53,089 nt of DNA from Deltaproteobacteria bacterium (GTDB lineage Bacteria > Desulfobacterota > Desulfobulbia > Desulfobulbales > Desulfobulbaceae): NCBI GenBank assembly GCA_024280455.1, contig JAJRQC010000048.1, positions 1-53,089 of the forward strand, written 5' to 3'. Of this stretch, positions 42,847 through 50,036 are shown one piece after another (positions within the stretch are counted from its first letter, which is position 1; the number at the start of each line of letters is the position of its first letter). A model generated the notes under the pieces. It did no database searches and was not told the DNA's origin. It was given only the letters and a program-made list of their open reading frames with translations. Position numbers and translations under genes: made by a program.

Positions 42847-43935
42847 ATGGAACAAAAAGAAAAAATTCTGATCGTCGATGACACCGTAGACACGGTGGAA
42901 CTGCTGACAAAAAGGCTGCGTGCCGACGGCTATGACACAGATGCGGCCTATGATGGCGAGGAGGCCCTCGAAAAGGTAAAGAAATATGCCCCGGATCTCA
43001 TCATCCTGGATGTAATGATGCCGAAAATCGACGGCTATGAGGTTTGTCGGCGCCTCAGTCGGTTTGCAAACAGGAGACACTTTCGTATCCTTATGCTGAC
43101 CGCCAAAAACGAGATCCAGGACAAGGTCAGGGGATTGGACACCGGTGCCGACAGTTACCTGGCCAAGCCCTTTGACTATAAAGAACTGAAGGCCATGGTC
43201 AAATCCCTTCTTTCGCGGAAAGAGGCGGCTAAGCAGGAGACGCAGAACGAAAAACGTGCCGCCCTTGATCATATGGTGGATGAGGTCTCACATGAAGTGC
43301 GCAATCCGCTTGTCACCATAGGTGGATTTGCCCGGCGGGTCCGGCAAAGCATGCAGGAAGATGATCCGAACTGCAAATATCTCGACATCATCCTGCAAAA
43401 CGTTGAATCCCTGGAAAAAATGGTTCTGCAGCTGATCGCGCTGAAGGATACGACCCTCTCGGAGGCCCAGCCGACGGATATCAACAAAGTCATCAAGGAG
43501 GCTGTCGACCGCTATCGACAGGAGATAAATAAAAACACAATCCAGATGACAACCCAATTTGCCGAAAACCTTCCCCTCATTCCCGCCGTCCGTGAGAACC
43601 TTGTCACTGCCGTCGCCAACATCATTGAAAACAGTATTGAAGCGATGCAGGACTGCCGGCACAAGGAACTGCAGGTTTCCACCAGGCTGGTGGATGGTCA
43701 GGTGTTTGTGGAGATCACCGACAGCGGGCGGGGCATTCCCCGCGAGACCATCAAAAATATCTTTGATCCATTTTATACTTCAAAAACCCGCGGGCCCGGC
43801 CTCGGACTGACCTTTGCACTGAAAACCATTCAGCATCATAAAGGAACAATCACCGCCCGCAGCAAGGTCGGTGAGGGGGCCTCGTTTATTCTTCGATTGC
43901 CGCTCAAAGGGGTGAAACAACCCGCCGCCGGTTGA
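42847..43935 (+). CDS. Receiver-histidine kinase (REC-HisKA-HATPase)
   Basis: Soluble protein of 362 residues. The N-terminal receiver (about 1-120) is very similar to that of the 40934 activator: ILIVDDTVDTVELLTKRLRA, LIILDVMMPKIDGYEV, DSYLAKPFDYKEL. It is followed by a coiled linker and the kinase core: His149 in DEVSHEVRNPLVTIGGFARR, NIIENSIEAMQD, TDSGRGI and GPGLGLTFALKTI. I place the start at ATG 42847; upstream in-frame residues match no family, and GGAA is the only ribosome-site-like element. With the preceding REC gene it repeats the REC + REC-output layout of the upstream pair but with a kinase instead of AAA+. Confidence 0.92.
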   Translation: MEQKEKILIVDDTVDTVELLTKRLRADGYDTDAAYDGEEALEKVKKYAPDLIILDVMMPKIDGYEVCRRLSRFANRRHFRILMLTAKNEIQDKVRGLDTGADSYLAKPFDYKELKAMVKSLLSRKEAAKQETQNEKRAALDHMVDEVSHEVRNPLVTIGGFARRVRQSMQEDDPNCKYLDIILQNVESLEKMVLQLIALKDTTLSEAQPTDINKVIKEAVDRYRQEINKNTIQMTTQFAENLPLIPAVRENLVTAVANIIENSIEAMQDCRHKELQVSTRLVDGQVFVEITDSGRGIPRETIKNIFDPFYTSKTRGPGLGLTFALKTIQHHKGTITARSKVGEGASFILRLPLKGVKQPAAG

Positions 43936-43968
43936 CTGCACAACAGCCCGAGGTGTACGACTTTTCCC

Positions 43969-44433
43969 TCACCATCTCTGTACTGCCAGGGCTGACTCCT
44001 CTCCCTGCCGTAAATACCCATCCTGATAACAGGACACATCGGTCATCATGGTCACAAGACACTCTTCCTGAATCGGAATAACGACATTGTTCAAAATCAA
44101 CGTTTCAAGTTGATCCAACTGCTCCGATTCAAACTCGCCAAAGATTATGGTGCGTTTCCTTAAGTTGAAACGGGAGATAAAGGAATTCTGGATGGAGATA
44201 TCGGAAATCGTCTTAAAAGGGAGCTCAACCAGGTAATCGTCATCCTGACTGAAAAGAACTCCGGTTGTTGGAAAGGTCTCCGATTCACGATCTTTCTCTA
44301 TATAATGAAAGACCAGCCCGCCGATGCCGACTTCCTGCACTTTTCCGAAATCCGAATGAATGACGAAAAGACCAGTGTCCACTTTAAATCTTGGAAACTT
44401 TCTTCGGTTGTTATATCGCAGCTTCTGAGTCAT
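43969..44433 (-). CDS. PilZ-like domain protein
   Basis: Protein of 154 residues. The N-terminal RKFPR (11-15) is the RxxxR half of a PilZ c-di-GMP site. The second half, expected as [D/N]xSxxG, reads EVGIGG here, with Gly in place of Ser. The rest (LPFKTISDISIQNSFISRFN) is beta-rich and fits a PilZ-type barrel. So it is a PilZ relative whose c-di-GMP binding is uncertain. It is convergent with the receiver-kinase gene; stops are 33 bases apart. A GGDEF protein with an intact active site is encoded at 50037, but no direct link is implied. Confidence 0.75.
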   Translation of the reverse strand: MTQKLRYNNRRKFPRFKVDTGLFVIHSDFGKVQEVGIGGLVFHYIEKDRESETFPTTGVLFSQDDDYLVELPFKTISDISIQNSFISRFNLRKRTIIFGEFESEQLDQLETLILNNVVIPIQEECLVTMMTDVSCYQDGYLRQGEESALAVQRW

Positions 44434-44631
44434 CTCTTTTCCCTCCGTTTTTTATGAAAGTAGTCTTCAAGGCCTCAACTCCTGGACGGCTTTCATCCTT
44501 CGTTGTCCCGGCCCGCCGGGATGGGGGTTACATGCTGTTTTTACTGTTCGCCAAGTTCCCGACCTGCCTGCAGCAACAGGTTCACACCTCTGCAGGAGAT
44601 GTTTGAATAACCTCTCCAAGGGTACCTCAAA

Positions 44632-45258
44632 TCAATGATGCTCCTCATAGCCGGTAAACATAGCTTTAAAATGGGCCAGCGGCGTATGCCCCAGAGTAGC
44701 GAGGTAGCAATGGATAAGAATAAATGTAGTGAAGAAGAAAAAGAGTACAACATGGATCGTATCGATAACCTTGATACCACCAAGCAGATTGATGTATTCG
44801 CTGTACCCTTTTATCTTCCAAAGAAAAACGCCCGATATCATCTGCGCAGGCAGGAGGACAAACATGATCATGAGATAGGCCTGTTGCTGCAGGGCGTTGA
44901 ACTTATTGTCCGGGGTCATGGCGTGCGGATTCGGTTTACCGACAAAGAAACCGTAGCCATAATACTTGACCTGTTTCACGGCAAGGGTCACCACCTGACG
45001 AAGATCAGGAATATAAATTCTGACCTTTCCGGAACCGACATAATAAACCAGCCACAGGAGATAATCGAAGATGACGGCAAAGCCGACATAGTTATGCAGG
45101 CTGATAGCGTCGCTCAGGGGCATGAGATTCAGCATCTCGGCATAGCGAATCTGGAGGCCGGTGAGGATGAGCAGGACAAAGCCAAAGGCGTTGATCCAGT
45201 GCCATACTCGTACCGGGGCGGAATGAACATATATCATTTTTTCTTTTTCACTGGTCAT
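44632..45258 (-). CDS. Membrane cytochrome b subunit (cytochrome b561-like)
   Basis: Di-heme type membrane cytochrome b, 208 residues. Candidate heme histidines lie in VHSAPVRVWHWINAFGF near the first helix, LHNYVGFAVIF, and the last helix DTIHVVLFFFFTTFILIHCY. Four to five membrane helices. This family includes the b subunits of NiFe hydrogenase, formate dehydrogenase and thiosulfate reductase, which exchange electrons between the quinone pool and a periplasmic partner. The partner here is the multiheme c-type cytochrome 36 bases upstream on the same strand, so the pair probably forms a quinone-linked electron-transfer module without a catalytic subunit in view. Confidence 0.88.
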   Translation of the reverse strand: MTSEKEKMIYVHSAPVRVWHWINAFGFVLLILTGLQIRYAEMLNLMPLSDAISLHNYVGFAVIFDYLLWLVYYVGSGKVRIYIPDLRQVVTLAVKQVKYYGYGFFVGKPNPHAMTPDNKFNALQQQAYLMIMFVLLPAQMISGVFLWKIKGYSEYINLLGGIKVIDTIHVVLFFFFTTFILIHCYLATLGHTPLAHFKAMFTGYEEHH

Positions 45259-45294
45259 GATGAAATCTCCTCATTTATTGTGTCAATAAAGGAC

Positions 45295-46404
45295 TCACGC
45301 TTCATCCTGATCCTTCTTTTTGCGCAATGGAATTGTCAAGACTCTAGCTGTAAAATGGATAAAAACGGCGCAGGCACCACCGGCCAGGAGAAATATGCCG
45401 ATTTTATCCATAAGCTTCATGCGGGTACCGGCAAGGAGATAAAAATGACTGACATGGTAACTTTCGAGAACGGGACGTGCGACATTGTAACGCTCCACAG
45501 TGCCGTCATCTTTTGAGAAGATGAGCGATACGGCGTTAAAATAGGGTGACTCGGCCGAATGACAGTTTTGGCACGTCTTTTCCGCGGTACCCCTGTTTAC
45601 ATGGTGGGCAATTGAATTGATGTCGGCGACCAGCTCGGCACGGAAAACGGCATGGATATTTTTCTGTTTAAGAAGGAGTACAAGATTGTCGAATTCAGCG
45701 GCATCTATGAGTCCATCCTTATTTGCGTCAATCGTTCCCATGAACTGCTCCGGCTCCATCCCCAGGACCTTGAACAGTTTGTCGCTTTTGTAAAAGCTGT
45801 CCGTAACAAGGTCGTACAGTTTAAGATTTATGTGGCGGGGAACATCAGGGGCATGGCAGACAACACATTCCACATAGGCGAAATGGGAGTCTCTTGAGGG
45901 TAGCCAGTCGTGGAACTGATACGGGTTGTGACATTTCAGGCAGATGGAGTTTTCCCGTTCAGCAACCGAGGCACTCTCCATATGTTGTACATAATGATAT
46001 CCATGACAGGCATAACAGGTCATGGTAATGCCCTTGTTTCGCATCTTCATGTGAACACTGTTCTTGAAATCATCCCCGGCCTCTTCATGACAGGAAGCGC
46101 AGCACACCGCTTTCAAATACTGCTCATGGGGTACTTCTTCATCATAATTGAGTTCTTCAATATCGGAATGGCAGTCCACGCAGGTAATACCGTTAATATT
46201 GTGTACGGAATGATTAAATTTTTCTTCGTCCACATAAAGGAACTCGGTTATCTCCGTCTTCAGAATGTTATCCGTGCTTTCCTTGGTGAGTCCCTCGTCA
46301 CTGTGACACTCAAACCATTCGCTGTTTTCATTGGCGAAACCGGCAGCCGGCCACAGCCAACAGATACAGACAATGCTCAACCCCCAACGTAGTATTTTTT
46401 TCAT
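45295..46404 (-). CDS. Membrane-anchored multiheme cytochrome c with an EF-hand
   Basis: Protein of 369 residues from ATG at 46404 (GGGAGAGCAGCC upstream). Signal peptide: KKILRWGLSIVCICWLWPAA. Six canonical heme motifs: C75VDCH, C102ASCH, C130YACH, C155LKCH, C180VVCH, C278QNCH. A seventh, near the mature N-terminus, is degenerate: W30FECH, where Trp (TGG) holds the first Cys position. Between hemes 5 and 6, residues 226-237 (DANKDGLIDAAE) are a perfect EF-hand calcium loop. A C-terminal membrane helix at about 334-358 is followed by a Lys/Asp tail. With the cytochrome b gene it likely forms a quinone-oxidising or -reducing periplasmic complex. Confidence 0.9.
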   Translation of the reverse strand: MKKILRWGLSIVCICWLWPAAGFANENSEWFECHSDEGLTKESTDNILKTEITEFLYVDEEKFNHSVHNINGITCVDCHSDIEELNYDEEVPHEQYLKAVCCASCHEEAGDDFKNSVHMKMRNKGITMTCYACHGYHYVQHMESASVAERENSICLKCHNPYQFHDWLPSRDSHFAYVECVVCHAPDVPRHINLKLYDLVTDSFYKSDKLFKVLGMEPEQFMGTIDANKDGLIDAAEFDNLVLLLKQKNIHAVFRAELVADINSIAHHVNRGTAEKTCQNCHSAESPYFNAVSLIFSKDDGTVERYNVARPVLESYHVSHFYLLAGTRMKLMDKIGIFLLAGGACAVFIHFTARVLTIPLRKKKDQDEA

Positions 46405-46518
46405 GGCTGCTCTCCCGACAGATTCTAAATTGAACAACTGCACCAATATAATCGTATTTTTTTGCTGCAACGAAACGGTTGTCAATTACCGGGGCCGGTT
46501 TACGTCAATTATGCTGTC

Positions 46519-46917
46519 TTATTCCACGGTTGCCGACCCGTTCTCTTTCACCCTGCTGTTTCTCTGATGGTTTATTTTCCAGCAACGCACACGGCGCTGA
46601 AAGGTGCGAAGCTTTTCATCCGGATATTCACCGGGATGATCTTTCTGCAATTTTCTGAACATCGTTATCGCTTGCAATCCAGGTCGTTCTTCCAGTTGCG
46701 GGATAATCTCGGAGTCCCATATCCCGGCAAAAAAATCCGGATGTGTTCGCCAGTATCGCCTGCAGGTTCCTCTTGTCTTCAGCTCCCCCTTTTCAATTCT
46801 GCGCCCTGAACGTTCCGACATCCCGGCCATTGCAGCTGCCGTTTTCTGTGTTTTCCCCGCCCTGCGTGCTTCCATGTAGAGCTTCACCTGCTGCGGATTG
46901 ATCGGCTTGCCCGACAC
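46519..46917 (-). pseudogene. IS21-type transposase (IstA), N-terminal fragment
   Basis: Reads as the beginning of IstA: NPQQVKLYMEARRAGKTQKT, then MAGMSERSGRRIEKGELKTR (HTH), then FFAGIWDSEIIPQLEERPGL and PDEKLRTFQRRVRCWKI. It then stops after NSRVKENGSATVE. The DDE catalytic domain and the IstB helper are absent. The element end probably lies near 47033, where ACCGGAC and AAATGAC words repeat (46992-47033) as in IS21-type terminal arrays. Immobile remnant. Confidence 0.85.
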
Positions 46918-46984
46918 TGTGCTCTCCCTGAATAAGGGGTATCATTATTTCGGCAGACACATGTCAAAACCAGACAGCATGACC

Positions 46985-47034
46985 GCATCACACCGGACCT
47001 GATAAATGACATAAACCGGACACCATAAATGACG
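46985..47034. repeat. Terminal repeat array of the IS21-type remnant
   Basis: ACCGGAC at about 46992 and 47014, and AAATGAC at about 47004 and 47027, alternate. Repeated short words of this kind at the transposase-proximal end are typical of IS21 elements. Confidence 0.5.
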
Positions 47035-47202
47035 GCTATCGGGGCATACTTTTATATTAGGACAATGCATTTTCGATACAATCCATGTCGTGTTCCGTAT
47101 TCCTCTGCCTTTGTTACCCTTAAGTGCACATTACATGCCAAATACATTTCTACAGAATTTCAGGCAGTTACGCAGAGCATACTGTTTTGACCGTCAGCAG
47201 GA

Positions 47203-47249
47203 TTGCAGAGCTGCAATCCTGTTTCACAACCAGAATTGCAGCTCTGCAA
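47203..47249 (+). promoter_or_regulatory. Paired palindromes TTGCA-N4-TGCAA, candidate enhancer
   Basis: TTGCAGAGCTGCAA (47203-47216) and TTGCAGCTCTGCAA (47236-47249), centres exactly 33 bp apart, about 350-390 bp upstream of the DUF3343-like gene. The first is embedded in a longer perfect palindrome (CAGGATTGCAG/CTGCAATCCTG). The same motif pair with the same 33-bp spacing occurs at 49331-49377 before another gene. Confidence 0.7.
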
Positions 47250-47433
47250 TACAGTACCGACCCCGCCGTACTGACCGGCAGCAAGTATCCTGCAGGCAAG
47301 GCTAAGCAGTGTGGTGAGGTTCAATCTGAAACCCAGGCACCATTGCACTCGGCGCAAAATGGGTTCACCATCCACCGCCCCTCCGCCGACAGGCATTACA
47401 ATTGCATCAGGGTACCGCAGGATGCTTTGAAAT

Positions 47434-47525
47434 ATTATGCTTTTCGTTCAGCGAAGACTTTGAGTCGTCCAGCTGGGCAAGGTAAGTGCAGACTCCGAAA
47501 TATATTTTTCCAAGGTAGCCCACCG
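47434..47525 (+). repeat. Dispersed repeat fragment, copy upstream of the DUF3343-like gene
   Basis: Shares GCTTTTCGTTCAG, GCGAAGACTTTGAGTCGTCC, GCTGGGC, GGTAAG, AGACTCCGA and TTTTTCCAAGGTAGCC with the segment at 48230-48435. The shared GGTAAGC(G)xAGACTCCG word also occurs in copy 2 of the 100-bp family at 18109. Confidence 0.65.
47474..47490 (+). promoter_or_regulatory. Possible sigma-54 promoter of the DUF3343-like gene
   Basis: GGGCAAGGTAAGTGCA has GG (47476-47477) and GC (47488-47489) ten bases apart, the sigma-54 rule, about 110 bp before the start codon. It overlaps a dispersed repeat (GGTAAG...AGACTCCGA), so it may be chance. Confidence 0.3.
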
Positions 47526-47598
47526 TGAGTCAATCTCTCCTGAAAGGTAATGGCCACCTAAGGAAGGCTCTCTTCAAATTCTTTACAATGGATCGACT

Positions 47599-48150
47599 AT
47601 GAAATGGTTCAAAAGACTTGCTCAGGCTGTGAAAACCGCTTCGAAAGATGAACCTGTTACCCGCGGGCTCCTTGTTTTTGCCCATCCGACAATCGTTATT
47701 TCTGTCGAAGAAATTCTTCTCTATGAAGGGTATACAATACGGATAGTCACCCCACCTCCCGCCTACAGAACCGGCTGTGATCTCAGCATTGAATTTCCCT
47801 TTGAAGCAGAGGCTGCAATCACCGAACTGCTCGACTCCATAGGCATAGTCCCCCTTGATGTGGTCCCCATTTCTTCACAGGGTATGGAACCGACCAAATT
47901 TGTCCATAAAAAGACTTTTGGCAAATACCTTATGATCAGGTGTGCAAACATGAAAATCAGTGTCGACCGGGAAACAAAAATCATTGTTAATATCTCCGGT
48001 GGTGGTTGTCCGGACGTTCCATATCTGGCGACCGAGATGATCGGCAAACGACTCAGTGAAGCACCTGACCCTAACGAAATCGGTTTTTCTCTTTGCGCGT
48101 ATTCTTTAAATACTGCCCGCAAAGAACTCATTCGAACCATAGGGGAATAA
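47599..48150 (+). CDS. Two-domain protein with DUF3343-like (Se/S carrier-like) N-terminal half
   Basis: Protein of 183 residues. Residues about 22-92 (LLVFAHPTIVISVEEILLYE, GYTIRIVTPPPAYRTGCDLS, then LLDSIGIVPLDVVPI) match the DUF3343 pattern of small putative selenium/sulfur carriers, with the conserved Cys in the TGCDLS position. The second half (KTFGKYLMIRCANMKISVDR, NISGGGCPDVPYLA) is a domain I do not recognise; it has Cys residues in RCANM and GGGCPDVP that could be functional. A weak ribosome site (GGAT) precedes ATG. Upstream are the paired palindromes, so this gene and the membrane protein at 48690-49097 may be regulated together. Confidence 0.7.
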   Translation: MKWFKRLAQAVKTASKDEPVTRGLLVFAHPTIVISVEEILLYEGYTIRIVTPPPAYRTGCDLSIEFPFEAEAAITELLDSIGIVPLDVVPISSQGMEPTKFVHKKTFGKYLMIRCANMKISVDRETKIIVNISGGGCPDVPYLATEMIGKRLSEAPDPNEIGFSLCAYSLNTARKELIRTIGE

Positions 48151-48229
48151 CTCGTCACCATTCACCCGAGACACAAGCCTGCAGTTCCCATTCTTTTAAG
48201 ATCTATATGAGGGGTGCCTGGAAAAATTA

Positions 48230-48435
48230 GGCTTTTCGTTCAGTGGTGCAGCTTGACTGCATGACGAGATCAGGTAAGCGTAGACTCCGAGGCATGCGCA
48301 AAATTTTACCACAGGCATATAATTGATATTCCGAGGATAAAATTTTAAGCATAACGCAGAGCCCGCAGAACGGTCAGATAGCGAAGACTTCGAGTCGTCC
48401 GGCTGGGCGAAAATACAATTTTTCAAGGTGGCCAT
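48230..48435 (+). repeat. Dispersed repeat fragment, copy downstream of the DUF3343-like gene
   Basis: Longer copy of the repeat at 47434-47525: GCTTTTCGTTCAG, AGGTAAGCGTAGACTCCGAG, then after a spacer GCGAAGACTTCGAGTCGTCC, GGCTGGGCGAAA and TTTTTCAAGGTGGCC. The spacer holds AAAATTTTA/TAAAATTTT inverted arms (48301-48346). With its partner it brackets the gene at 47599-48150. The rest of the gap to 48614 shows no gene. Confidence 0.65.
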
Positions 48436-48614
48436 GGGTTCACCATCCAGGCGCCCGGATGTGTTCATCCGGGATTTTGCTGCAGAGTTCTTTTTTTGTT
48501 CGAAAAGGGCAAAATGGATCAGGAAGGAAACAGATCACTGCACTTTGCAGGACAACGCCCGTAACAGAGGCACATCAATTTTCAAGAGTGGTGCTCCGAT
48601 CCGCGGAACATAAC

Positions 48615-48642
48615 AAAAGCCGCCATCCATGTGGATGGCGGC
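48615..48642 (-). terminator. Rho-independent terminator of the 135-residue membrane protein gene
   Basis: Perfect stem GCCGCCATCC/GGATGGCGGC with a four-base loop (48619-48642), followed on the minus strand by TTTTGTTA. It lies about 50 bp after the stop of the gene at 48690-49097. Confidence 0.85.
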
Positions 48643-48689
48643 CTTGTTCATTCAATGATAAATATTTGGAATCGCAGGTCAGACCCAGG

Positions 48690-49097
48690 TTAAAATCGAG
48701 CCATCCTGGCATCCACCCGTCCCTGTGTGTTTACCAGCTTTCTGTCAACGGAATAGCCGATCATCCCGTAACAGTAGGCAAACAGAACCGCGTTAACCAG
48801 ATTGATCAAGACCAGCTGGGAAGCCGTAATGACCACGCCCGGTTCCAGGATCCCGCTGCCCGCCAGGAAAAAATATCCTATTGAGCCATGGGTCAGATTG
48901 GTGACAAGGCCTATGAGTCCGAGGAATTTCCCTACAAGAGGGATGTATGTCATCTTGAGCAGTGCAAAGCTGATTGGGGCCACCACCAGACCAAAGGCGA
49001 TTCCATTAAGCATCCACCTGTTTTTTGTTCCGTACATTTTTGTTAACTCGAGACAGGATAACGGTACGATTGCAAGTAAAATTAACCATTGACTCAT
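48690..49097 (-). CDS. Small integral membrane protein, sigma-54 regulated
   Basis: Protein of 135 residues from ATG at 49097 (GGAGGCCCGTC upstream). Four membrane helices are evident: about 2-20 (QWLILLAIVPLSCLELT), 30-50, 58-80 (LVGKFLGLIGLVTNLTHG), and 95-118 (VLINLVNAVLFAYCYGMIGY). A basic tail ends VDARMARF. I do not recognise a family. Its regulation is the best resolved in the window: paired palindromes, a sigma-54 promoter, a ~130-base leader, and a terminator. Such isolated regulation suggests a specific stress or metabolic signal. Confidence 0.8.
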   Translation of the reverse strand: MSQWLILLAIVPLSCLELTKMYGTKNRWMLNGIAFGLVVAPISFALLKMTYIPLVGKFLGLIGLVTNLTHGSIGYFFLAGSGILEPGVVITASQLVLINLVNAVLFAYCYGMIGYSVDRKLVNTQGRVDARMARF

Positions 49098-49237
49098 GAC
49101 GGGCCTCCTATAATTAAAAGTAGTTACCATGAACTTGCATTACCATCTAACGTCACGATAAAATGGCAATCTTCCAGTCAGTTCCCTTACAGCCTTCTCT
49201 CCATTGTTTGAATTATGGGAGTCTTTGTCTATTAGAC

Positions 49238-49253
49238 TGCATAGAGCATGCCA
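49238..49253 (-). promoter_or_regulatory. Sigma-54 (-24/-12) promoter
   Basis: On the minus strand TGGCATGCTCTATGCA: GG at 49252-49251 and GC at 49240-49239, ten bases apart, with the preferred TGGCA and TGCA flanks. Predicted start near 49227, about 130 bp before the membrane protein ATG. Confidence 0.75.
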
Positions 49254-49330
49254 CAGGCCCAATTTGAGCATTTAAATTTATAAATCAATATGTTACAGAG
49301 GAAAATACCTTGCAGACTCGGAACACACCC

Positions 49331-49377
49331 TTGCAGATATGCAATCATGCAATACGTATTGTTTTGCAAAACTGCAA
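49331..49377 (-). promoter_or_regulatory. Paired palindromes TTGCA-N4-TGCAA, enhancer of the sigma-54 promoter
   Basis: TTGCAGATATGCAA (49331-49344) and TTGCAAAACTGCAA (49364-49377), centres exactly 33 bp apart, 98 and 131 bp upstream of the -12 element: ideal enhancer positions for a sigma-54 activator. Confidence 0.75.
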
Positions 49378-50036
49378 GGTATGGGGAGACAACGGCCTGC
49401 CAGCACGCTGGATCTGACAGGAGTTTATAGGGAAAAAGAAAATAACTATGCGATTACAGCCAGATATGACAAAAAAACTGCAAGACCCAACTCGACCATA
49501 CGTAAAATCAAGCAGTTACAATAATGAGTATTTTTTTCTTACATCATTACCGGTAGCCTTGTCAATCATTTTTCAAAAAGTAGGGTCTTACTTTCTTGAA
49601 CGGATAACAAGCTGTAATTACGATGTTAGTTAACCATCCGCATCGTATTCCTATAAACTCCTGTCTGACGTTGACGGAGGAAATGGGAGCTCTATGGTCA
49701 GACGCGGCCCTTGATTCTTTCTTTTCAGAAAATATTTCAGGTCGGACTGGGTGATGAAGCAAGAGGATGTGAACTCGCAAGCAGTTGCCTCTGTTTTTCC
49801 TGTTAAGCAATCTTCATGCCGAACAGGCTGCAGACCGGACCCTTTGTATCAGATGGTCTTGGCAGTATACGAGGAGGTAATCATTCCCTGCAGGATGCAG
49901 TGAACATGTGTCGGTTTGAGCGTGCGGAAAAACAGCTAGTACGGAGCTCCATGGTCAGTTCAACTGACCCGGAGGCCGAAGCAAGACCGGGAGTGGAATG
50001 ACCATGAAAATCGTTGGGGTCCATGTCATGTCTCTA
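49378..50036. other. Intergenic, 660 bp, no gene seen
   Basis: No credible gene. A short duplicated word (GGAGCTC(T/C)ATGGTCAG) occurs near 49687 and 49948. The region may hold decayed coding sequence, but no family could be read. Confidence 0.4.

Noticed and set aside
44635-45516. Plus-strand 293-residue frame
   Set aside because: Antisense to the cytochrome b gene and the end of the multiheme cytochrome.
47334-47347. Sigma-54 promoter GGCAC...TTGCA at the ideal distance (about 98 bp) from the first palindrome pair
   Set aside because: GG and GC are only seven bases apart instead of ten; the better-spaced candidate is at 47474-47490.
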